Shown: piece by piece, positions 56,200-64,000 of the stretch
How positions within the stretch are numbered: position 1 is the first letter of the stretch
Layout of the letters: each line of letters begins with the position of its first letter
Source: Paraescarpia echinospica
Lineage: Eukaryota > Annelida > Polychaeta > Sabellida > Siboglinidae
Direction: 5' to 3'
Length of the DNA stretch: 64,000 bases
NCBI GenBank assembly: GCA_020002185.1
Contig: CM034543.1
Location: forward strand, 1,789,033-1,853,032
The notes under the pieces: generated by a model
The model's database searches: none
Seen by the model: only the letters and a program-made list of their open reading frames with translations
What the model was told of the DNA's origin: nothing
Made by a program: the position numbers and the translations under genes

Positions 56200-57075
56200 C
56201 GCTTATTTATTTGTGCTGTGCTTATCTTTGCCTCCAGTTTCAGGTTTATCTGTGAGTCTGCCCTGCGAATCTAGTTTAAATAGATGCAGCCTGTCCCACT
56301 GTCAACAGATCGCAGCAGGTTCTCTGAGAAAACTGCTGCCCCCCAGTTTCTATATGTTGCCCCCCTTCCTCCCATTACTGACAAAATTCCTGAGAGAATA
56401 ATCTGTTCAACTCTTGCTTTCTTTAGCTTCCTCACTAACTGTCTATGCTTCTGTACTATCCCAGTTGTTCCCTACCTGCCTGCATTATTTGCTTCTACGT
56501 GTACTAGTATAGATCACCCCTTGCCATGCTACTATACCTTCTCTACCCTGTCAGTCACATGTTCAATCCTAGCCCCCGGTAGACAAACAACGACGTCTTT
56601 CCCCTCGCTTAGTGTCTTGTCCGTCATTTTCATAATGGAGTCGCCCATAAACACACTCTCTTTCCTCATTGCCCCCTCAATCACTGCCTCAGAGTAGCTC
56701 CTTCTCCGGTTCGCATCTGTCTGGTTGTCTTTTCCCCCGCCGTCTTCTCTCCTGTCACATTCTCTTCCGATCCATTCTTTCCTGTCGCCTTTTCTCTTGT
56801 CACCTATTCCCACCTCTCTCCCTATCGTCTCTCTACATTCCACCTGTCGCCTTACTAATTCCCATCTCCACCCCCTTCACAATATATGTCAACCTAACTA
56901 TCTCCTTCTGCAGACACGCCACCTTCCAACACCCCATGAACTGAAAGGTGAATCCCTCCTCCATGGTTTCTGCCCATGAGTTCCCACAGCCGGACAATGC
57001 AAAATCTACCCAGCTGTGGCAGTGATCGCACACCAAGTGTCGCCTTGCTTTTACTTGCCACTTGCAAGGTGCCAT
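56200..57075 (-). pseudogene. CR1-like ORF1: PHD-like zinc finger and SGNH-type esterase, decayed
   Basis: From 57,075: MAPCKWQVKARRHLVCDHCH with SWVDFALSGC, a Cys/His arrangement like the PHD-type finger of CR1 ORF1, then a charged linker (RKGDRKEWIGRECDRREDGG). The esterase-like part has FMGDSIMKMTDKTLSEGKDV and VCLPGARIEHVTDRVEK; GDSI is the expected nucleophile block of the SGNH esterase found in CR1 ORF1. The remainder (VQKHRQLVRKL, RVEQIILSGIL in broken frames) continues to about 56,300. Confidence 0.75.
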
Positions 57076-57090
57076 ATCACTATCAGAATT

Positions 57091-57950
57091 TATTTAATAA
57101 CTTAACTAACTTAGTCTTTATAAAGACTGTTTCCTGTGTACTACAGCACATTTTATGTTACAAATTGTAATTACACAGCTGACTATCTATCCTATCACGA
57201 ACGCAAACATTACCGGTAGTGACCTAATTTAAATACAATCAATTACGTTATGTTAGGCCGCTTTATTTATTTAGGTTACGCCGCGCCCTAGCGAATACGT
57301 AGGACATTCTACATAAACAATCTGGAGTTCGCCCGACTATCGCCCTTGCTTAATTTTAACAACAATGCTACCTAATAAAAATATCTAGCAAGTACTGGCT
57401 TACACATATATTATCTTATGTAAGTAGTTTTATGGTTGTTACTTTATCTCCTATATATTCTACCACATAATCAGGTTTTTTTTTTTTTTTTACAACTTAT
57501 CGAAGGCTAAATTACCCAATTATCATTCACTATACTAAAATGTTCTAAAATACTTTAACTAACTAACTAACTTTAAGCACAACTGCTACTCAATATATGT
57601 TTACTGCAACTTTATGAATGATATTAAGGCAAGAATAATACTTATCAATCAGTAATTCCACTTGTTTATCAACTTTTCTGCAGCACCAATTTCTACGATC
57701 TACCTCCGCCAAATATAGCCTCGAACTTAGCATATGTTCCACTCAACAGATGGCGCCACAGTTGCGATTTAGTATCTCCGACTTCCGTCTAAGCGGCGTA
57801 TACATTCAGCATAAAAATATAAAATAGTGTGATGACGCACTTCTTCCACTAATGCTTCTACTTGAACTGTTGGAAGATTCCGAGACGCCATGTTTCAATC
57901 CTCAATACCTACGCCGCCATTTTCAAAATTGGGAAAATACCTCTATAATG
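57091..57950. other. Possible LINE 5' region and AT-rich DNA
   Basis: T-run of about 15 at 57,477-57,491; no ORF. The first 390 bases could be the 5' UTR of the LINE. Confidence 0.35.
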
Positions 57951-57974
57951 ACGTAACTCCTGGGAATTCCCTGT

Positions 57975-58160
57975 CCGATTCGTGTGCGGATATGATTTGA
58001 ATCGCAACATGGAGCGATTAAATTTGCCGCATCCCTATCCGCACGAGAAAAGGCAGCCGCATCCGCACACATGGAATCACTCCTATGAATTCCCACTATA
58101 GCCATTTGTTGTCGCTTGCCGCGTCCGCATGTCGCATCCGTACATTTGGAATCGTAGCTT
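57975..58160. repeat. Short repeated motif CGCATCCGYACA..TGGAATC
   Basis: CGCATCCGCACACATGGAATC (about 58,049) and CGCATCCGTACATTTGGAATC (about 58,134) are direct repeats, and an inverted relative lies near 57,977-58,005 (GATTCGTGTGCGGATATG). Such subterminal repeats occur in MITEs, but ends were not found. Confidence 0.45.
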
Positions 58161-59330
58161 AACCCACCGCCTCATACGTAACTTTATTTAGATTAGTAAA
58201 CTTCAGGTCTTTAGGTGATGATTGCTATTGATCTTAAATAAACAATGCATTTATTTATATATTTTAACATAGAACGCTAATTGATTCTAATCTACTGATG
58301 TTTGTAATGTTACGTTATGTATTCTTGTCTGTGTGTTGTATTTGTATTTATTATATATTAATGTTATATACAGCTCTGTAAACATTATTGGATTTGGCGC
58401 TATATAAAATAACTATTACTATTATTATTATTATTCGTTGTGGGAACTTATAAGACCACTCCTAAGTGAGACAATATACTACTAAATAATAATATATCAC
58501 AAGTTGAGGACCGGAAATAAGTTTCACATTTCCATGGGCGCGGTTGAATTACACCGCTGCACGCTTCATCTCAGTGTTTAACTTTATTACAGTTTGCGCT
58601 TCTTCAACTGGTGATTCATAACTGTACGGGTCATCGTTCAACTTGCATAACGTGTTCGTTTCGTGTGATGCTCGTAATGCCATTTATTATATCAATTCCC
58701 ATCAGATGTGCAGTATTTTTTCCGATGAACACAAATTAAGTGCGGAGATTTATCAATTAGTTTTATGTAAGTAATACAAATTTGGAGTTATCGTCATATC
58801 ACAGTTACTAATGATAACTACAATTTATGCTGCTATTTGACGAATGTTATAATAATAATAATTACGTCTCTTAATAATATAGCGCTTTTTAAGTATGTAA
58901 ATACCAATCAAAGCGATTCACATATAATGGCGCGTTGACTCAATGCTAAAATATAAATTAATTAAATAAGTAAGCTAAAATGAAAAATTTATAAATAAAA
59001 ATATATAAATTAGGGTGTAACAATACAATTTCAAACAACGACATTAAAAACCAAGTAATACTATAAAATAGAAACCAGTGTCATTTAGATGTGGCAACCA
59101 ATGCTTGCATCAAGGCATGTAGTGCAGGCGAAATAGATGGGTTTTAAGTTGTTTCCGGAAAACCGCTATTATATTCTACTTTGTCCGTGAAATTCGGTGT
59201 GAGGTTGGAATCGATTTTTTTCCCATTCCATCTCATAATAAAATTACCTACAAGCGCTATTAGCAAGACACGACACAGACCCAAACTGCGGACTGGGGGC
59301 CCGTATATCTTCCATCGGGCGCGCAACTGC
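58161..59330. other. Repeat-tail remnants; no gene
   Basis: GGATTTGGCGCTATATAAAA TAA followed by a TATTATT run (about 58,390-58,436) looks like a SINE/LINE 3' tail on the plus strand. A minus-strand relative (TAATATAGCGCTTTTTAAGT) is at about 58,878. The rest is AT-rich. Confidence 0.5.
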
Positions 59331-59340
59331 TCGCACGGTT

Positions 59341-59344
<4 letters not shown>

Positions 59345-59439
<95 letters not shown>

Positions 59440-59478
59440 AAACGCACTCTCACACACACGGTAGATAACATACACACA

Positions 59479-59523
<45 letters not shown>
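59345..59523. repeat. (CA)n then (GCAC)n microsatellite
   Basis: About 45 CA units, a short unique spacer with GGTAGATAACATA, then about eleven GCAC units. Confidence 0.96.
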
Positions 59524-59742
59524 CGCGTGTTTTATTCTGAAAGACAATCATATTAAACACTCCCGACATCCACTATACTCATTGTTCCTGTTGAGTGCCT
59601 GCAGATTATCTCCTTCGTTTTATAATGTTCGACTGATAGACCATAAGAAAGATCAGTTTTCTGTAATATTTATGTATAAACATAACATTGACACACATAA
59701 ACGATGACTGACAACAGAGAAACGATTGTGTATGTTTTCTTT

Positions 59743-60066
59743 GGAGCGCAGTGGTGCAGTAGCTAGAGCATCGGACTCAATCGAGAGAACCCGGGTTCGA
59801 ATCCTGTGCTGTCGTGTCGAACCTTGGGCAAGTTTGTTCACTCTTATGTTGTTCCAGTTCACTCAGCTGTATGAATGAATACCTGGCTATAGACAGTTGT
59901 GGATATTTGTGTAAGAGTCGTAGCTGAATGCTTCCCAGAAAGGTTGAGATGGTGTTTGATTGAACAGGTCTGCCAGGAAATAAAGTGTAAATCGCTTTGA
60001 GCAATCCTAAAGACTGGATATTGCGCTACATAAGAACTTACCCTGACTTTTTACTGTACTTCGCAG
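59743..60066 (+). mobile_element. tRNA-derived SINE, family A, copy 2
   Basis: Head GTAGCTAGAGCATCGGACTC (A box) and CCCGGGTTCGAATCCTG (perfect B box). The body matches copy 1 closely, then GCGCTACATAAGAACTTACC and tail CTGACTTTTTACTGTACTTC GCAG. The final AG is the predicted acceptor of the exon at 60,067. Confidence 0.87.
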
Positions 60067-60249
60067 TTTACAAGATGATGACCCCACGCCGTTTCGTGTA
60101 CCAGCTCGTCTACTCAACCCAGTACGGCGGCATCAGAGTTATTATCCAATTACTAACTCTCGGACTTCTGTTCGGAGTCGGCATGTTCTTATACCAACAA
60201 GAGAACAACGGCATGGATAGAAACTTGGTGCTGAAACAAGTCAGTGAGG
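60067..60249 (+). CDS. Unidentified single-pass membrane protein, exon 1 (N-terminus)
   Basis: Open from just after the SINE tail; first ATG at 60,075. Encodes MMTPRRFVYQLVYSTQYGGI then RVIIQLLTLGLLFGVGMFLY, a hydrophobic stretch of about 22 residues (residues 20-40) with positive charges before it, as in a type II or signal-anchor membrane protein, followed by QQENNGMDRNLVLKQVSE. The donor GTGAGT splits the next codon after its first base. An upstream 5' exon is possible if the CAG at 60,066 is used as acceptor. No family recognised. The exon phases agree with the next two exons, which is the strongest argument that it is real. Confidence 0.6.
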
Positions 60250-60642
60250 GTGAGTGCATTCGTAGAAACCATGGTCTCTGAATACTGTGTCCAAGACCGA
60301 ATTAGCCTACCTCGAATCATGTGTAGTGTCTGAATTGTATAAGTAATATCCGCGGTCGGTTTATTAAAATTGATTTTGTTTGTTTAAATGGTAAAACGAA
60401 CTGACTTTGGTAGTTAATATATATGGTAACTTGTGAAAGCCAGTTGACAACTCCAATGCAGAAACATGCGAGAGCGCGTGTGCATGTGCATATTCACAAG
60501 TGCTCGTGCGCAGTGCATGCTTGTCAATACGGATCTATTTTGGTCTACATGTCGAGTTATAAGACAGACAACATATTTGGAGTGGATATTTACTCTTGTT
60601 TATATGTTGGTTCGTTTACTATTATTTTCTCCGTTCCTTTAG
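60250..60642 (+). other. Intron 1 of the membrane-protein gene
   Basis: 393 bp, GTGAGT to TTTAG. No repeat or other element seen in it. Confidence 0.55.
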
Positions 60643-60693
60643 CAAACGCACAAGAACAAGCTCAAATTGAAACTGATACAGATTTATCAATTA
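60643..60693 (+). CDS. Unidentified membrane protein, exon 2 (51 bases)
   Basis: Between acceptor CCGTTCCTTTAG and donor GTAAGT. Enters and leaves in phase 1. Encodes ANAQEQAQIETDTDLSI with the neighbours' bases, an acidic, Gln-rich linker. A multiple of three, so skipping it would keep the frame. Confidence 0.55.
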
Positions 60694-61262
60694 GTAAGTA
60701 TCAATTCAATTCTTAATCAAAATGCTTTTTAATGGTTTTTCAAACAGGTAAACTCATTCTTCAGCTGATATCACCTTGATACCACTTTGGTCAGGGCATT
60801 CGTAGCTTTCGCGTTTTGTTTGTATTAATAAAATATGTATTTGTGAGAATAAATAAATATATATTTTAATTTATTTGTATTACAATACGCCTAAAGACAG
60901 TTGCAAAGAAAACACGTGCAGTAATTACAACACTTAATCAAAAGCAGAAAAAAAACGCAATCACGAAAAAAAAACTACATGGTTTAATGATACGTTTTGA
61001 GGAGCGGAAATAATAGTTATCTTAAAAGAGCGTACCTGATCCGTATAACATCATCATTTTACTTCCAATCCCAGCATTACGTACTTTCTTCCCGACTCCC
61101 GGTTTTTTGCCAGAGAAAATGTAATTAACGTTTTACCAGCACCAAACACAAACATACCTACCGTTGAATTATGAGATAAACGGACAACCATCAGCTGTTT
61201 CACATATTGTCAGACAACGCCAAGCTAGTTTGCATCCTTAACATTCTCAAATCTTTCGACAG

Positions 61263-61837
61263 TCTTGTTCGAAGTTCTCGACGAGGCGATTAATAACACG
61301 CTCAGAAGAGCTCTCGTCGATGCGGTGGGACCGGAAGCCATAGTTGCACGTCCGCTCGACGATGACTGGTTCTGCCGCCCGCCATTGATCTTCGAGGACA
61401 TTCCGGAAGACAGGGAACGCCGCGAAGCGTTTGCGAATGACACCAGCCACTCAGGGGTCATTATTTATGACGAAGACGGAGGCACAAACATTGAACCGGA
61501 AGTCGATGACAATTACATGGAGGAAGATAAACGGATGCACGATCCAGTACCGGAGGGGCTACAGATCCTACAGCACCATAAGGATTCGCGAAAGGAGCGA
61601 ACTCGGAAAATGATAGAGGAAATTACTCGACTAATGTTAGGCGAAAGTCTGCCCCAACACCACATTGTTCGTCGCGTTCTGGGGGGAAACGAAGATATGA
61701 AAGACCCACTAAACTCTCAAGACAAGTCTGTTCCAGAAACAATTGCAATGACTGACCAGATTGAGCTGTCAGGCATCATTGCTCCAGGAGAAGGGTTGGC
61801 GGGTGATGAATCACTCACCCACCCCTCCGTGGCTTGA
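61263..61837 (+). CDS. Unidentified membrane protein, last exon
   Basis: Acceptor CAAATCTTTCGACAG; completes the phase-1 codon and runs to TGA at 61,835-61,837, making a protein of 266 residues from the 60,075 ATG. Sequence: LFEVLDEAINNTLRRALVDA, then PLDDDWFCRPPLIFEDIPED, an acidic stretch (YDEDGGTNIEPEVDDNYMEE) and a basic-acidic helix (KERTRKMIEEITRLMLG). The C-terminal half is acidic and probably cytoplasmic or luminal depending on topology. Not recognised as any known family. The same frame remains open after the TGA to 62,647. Confidence 0.65.
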
Positions 61838-62647
61838 CTGCGGAACGACGACGACATTGACGACGACGACGACAACGACGGCAGCGACAACGACGACGAT
61901 GACGACAATGACGACATCGACGAAGACGACATCAACGACGACGACAACAGCGATAATGACGTCAACAATGACAACGTCAACGACAATTACAACAACACAT
62001 ACAACAACATTGACACTGACGACAAATACATCGCCAAAGACTTCGACAACGACAACAACATCGACGACAAAGACGTCGACAACGACACTGGCGACGACGG
62101 CGACTACAGTACCATTGACGACAACGCCAACGAAAATGACATTAACGAAAACACCGACGACACCACTAACTGCCCCGATGTCACCGAGGATGACGTTGGC
62201 AGTGACGGCGGTGACAACTACAATAGTCAACACGATGGAGACGAAGATAAAAACGACAACAACGTAACTAACGACGATGACGACAAACATAACCATGTTG
62301 ACGACATGTATTATAAAAACAATACAAACAACAGCTACAGTAACGTGACTACAAGTAATTACACCCACACGAACAGCGCCATCAGACTACACAATACCAG
62401 CAACAACAACATCAACAACAGCAACATCAACAACAACAACAGCACCAACCACACGGACAGCAGCAGATACAACTACCACAGCTACTGCGACCTACTACTC
62501 GACAAAGTCTACCAACTACCAAAGCCCGATAAGCGATCCCACCCCCTATTCGGTCATTCTGTGACAGGCCAGGCAGTCGCTGCATTGCAAACTCCCAACA
62601 GGAAAGGTACTAACGCTATCTTATTGAGACGTCTTTTCCTGTGTTGA
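61838..62647 (+). other. In-frame Asp/Asn-rich extension after the TGA, (GAC)n-derived
   Basis: The frame of the preceding exon continues for 269 codons to TGA at 62,645. The first two thirds are a degenerate GAC/AAC/GAT repeat (DDDIDDDDDNDGSDNDDDDD and on), the last 60 codons a more complex sequence (SYCDLLLDKVYQLPKPDKRS). Because the repeat lacks stops in any frame, openness there is no evidence. AAC and GAT are exactly the products of CpG decay of GAC repeats. Could be 3' UTR, a read-through extension or an old coding end cut by a nonsense mutation. Confidence 0.45.
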
Positions 62648-62684
62648 ATTCGTGGTGTCTTCTTATCTTTTTCTTATCTCTATA

Positions 62685-62880
62685 AGATCCCACATAGGGG
62701 GTAAATGTGTAACCTGTCGCGGACTCACAGAGTGGTGGTCTCTATCTCTAACCCACTGAATCTTGGTCCCAACGGTCGGAGTTGCTTCCCGGTCGGGCGT
62801 ATGAGAATCGCCGAGCAGGCAGTCGATCTATACACTGTATCATTGGACTCACTAGGTTATTTATGAATGTACATACATAC
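62685..62880 (+). mobile_element. tRNA-derived SINE, family B, copy 2 (5'-truncated)
   Basis: Shares GGTAAATGTGTAACCTGTCG, GGTCTCTATCTCTAACCCAC, CGGTCGGGCG and the tail TATGAATGTACATACATAC with the copy in the GRAF-type intron. The head is missing. Confidence 0.82.
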
Positions 62881-62975
62881 ACACACATACATACATACAT
62901 ACATACACCACACACACACACGCACACAAACACGCACGCACGCACACGCACACACACACAAACACACACACATAC
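62866..62975. repeat. CATA/CA microsatellite after the SINE
   Basis: (CATA)n followed by CA and CACG units; a usual continuation of the SINE tail. Confidence 0.9.
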
Positions 62976-63179
62976 ATACATGATCTTTCCTGTATCTATC
63001 AGTTACATAGTGTGTGCTAACAGCATCAAATATAAACTATTTATGAAACCTTTTCTCAAACTATAAGAAACATAACTTATATACTTACTTGTTGCTTATC
63101 GTTCACTTAACGGTTAGGATTTGTCGTGGATACTGACAGATTAGACTCTTGGTGACCTTCTGACCTTCTCAGTGATCTC

Positions 63180-63640
63180 TTGATGACTTGTATTTGGGAT
63201 CCTCTTCTCCGACGAGGGCTTCTACAGCAACATGGCTACTTTATCATGGCGCATCACGTCACCTGCCAGATGCAGACGACATTATCTCACAATGGTGGAG
63301 ATCCGTGGAAGGAAGACCTCCAGTTCCAGGTTGGTGGTGTGAAGCCAACATATCCAATGAGGACTCCCCACGACTACCTCAATGTTCCAGTGTGGAGGTC
63401 TACGTACTGTATTAGTGCTGAGAAAACAATACTGGCGGAGACTTACGTCCCTGGTCGATTCAACCATGTCATACGGACCAAGGCGTAGGATTCAAACGGA
63501 GGGAAATCACTCAATATGGAGAGAGGGTTTCGAATATGAAGATAGGATCTTGAAACTTTTGAGAGAACAGGACTGGGAACTAAACAGCTTTCATCGCCGC
63601 TTCCTACGTACGATCGTCTGTGAAATGTCTGGATAAAGTC
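63180..63640 (+). other. Uncharacterised overlapping ORFs
   Basis: Three plus-strand frames are open here (63,180-63,488; 63,188-63,415; 63,382-63,636). One contains GGVKPTYPMRTPHDYLNVPV, another YGPRRRIQTEGNHSIWREGF. Neither shows a known motif. They could be decayed transposon sequence or the start of another gene that continues beyond the window. Confidence 0.25.
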
Positions 63641-64000
63641 AGCAACACTGAGATTCTGCAACTCTGCACGTTGATACCTCTCGGCAACATTCCCAAACAT
63701 AAACTGCGACGTTAGCCTGTTGCACAGGAAAACAGCTGCCTAAGACAAATCAACTTGGCGAGCCAGTCATATAATAATAATGCTAATACACCGTGTTTAG
63801 ACATTCAACAACTCTGTTCAAGGGTGTTTAAATGTTTTCTGAAATACTACGATTAATGATGACTAATATACCTACTATAAATGTGACTAATAAAAATAAA
63901 ACGCATACAATGTTGGTAAGGCATGATTAAGCAAAGCTGTGCTAATCAAACTTAGACGGTGTCTGGGATGTAAATATTCCCTCCTCAATGGCAGCGAAGC
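63641..64000. other. No feature recognised
   Basis: AT-rich end of the window with no ORF, repeat pair or splice-site context that I can support. Confidence 0.35.

Larger units (their letters stand above)
53310..57090 (-). mobile_element. CR1-like LINE copy 2, nearly full length
   Basis: Minus-strand element with 3' end at a short tandem AACAAGATTTAACAAGATT (about 53,310), typical of CR1-type 3' ends, and ORF1 reaching 57,075. It has ORF1 (PHD-like finger and esterase), endonuclease and RT, in that order. The 5' end is not fixed: 57,091-57,480 may be its 5' UTR, and a T-run is at 57,477-57,491. Several frame changes inactivate it. Confidence 0.9.

Noticed and set aside
61761..62368. Thr-rich (plus) and Val-rich (minus) reading frames over the GAC repeat
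   Set aside because: They are the other frames of a GAC/AAC trinucleotide repeat, which has no stop codons in any frame; mucin-like or hydrophobic proteins are not implied.

Overview
The window is animal (metazoan) genomic DNA. Short exons bounded by GT-AG introns carry an animal-specific SH3 protein end, and most of the rest is transposable elements: tRNA-derived SINEs, CR1-like LINEs, Ty3/gypsy LTR elements, hAT and P-like DNA transposons, MITEs and abundant (CA)n microsatellites. The repeat mix suits a marine invertebrate (invertebrate deuterostome or lophotrochozoan); the species cannot be fixed from this sequence. There is no bacterial-type operon, CRISPR array or phage.

Layout. 0.8-8.9 kb holds the 3' end of a plus-strand GRAF-type RhoGAP gene (C-terminal SH3 in two exons, with a Ser-rich linker exon before it). 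Its last intron carries a 39-bp tandem array made of copies of the SH3 exon's own 3' end plus 5' splice site, interrupted by a SINE. 12.1-12.5 kb is a decayed LINE reverse transcriptase. 13.7-23.2 kb is a three-element nest: an old minus-strand gypsy element whose integrase is split first by an internally deleted gypsy element (19,000-22,264) and again by a second one (14,082-18,583), each with matching 5-bp target duplications. 24.1-26.1 kb is a broken minus-strand hAT transposase. 26.4-30.3 kb has minisatellites, a fold-back element and an unproven TATA-led reading frame. 31.0-33.9 and 53.3-57.1 kb are two copies of one minus-strand CR1-like LINE. 34-40 kb has microsatellites, a SINE and three LINE tails.

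41.05-45.42 kb is a young gypsy element with a long open pol (LTRs differ at 2 of 172 sites). 46.07-48.5 kb contains a 1.9-kb palindromic element with tRNA-like heads, flanked by TTAA and sitting inside another repeat whose empty copy is present at 51.06-51.6 kb. 48.9-49.1 kb is a P-element/THAP-type transposase fragment. 60.07-61.84 kb is a three-exon plus-strand gene for an unrecognised 266-aa single-pass membrane protein, followed in the same frame, past one TGA, by an Asp/Asn-rich repeat region.

How it works together. Only two host genes are well supported (the GRAF end and the membrane protein). The rest records repeated insertion into insertion. The strongest host-level signals are the array of duplicated splice donors inside the SH3-encoding gene and a SINE family whose 3' tail looks like a ready-made splice acceptor at two exons.
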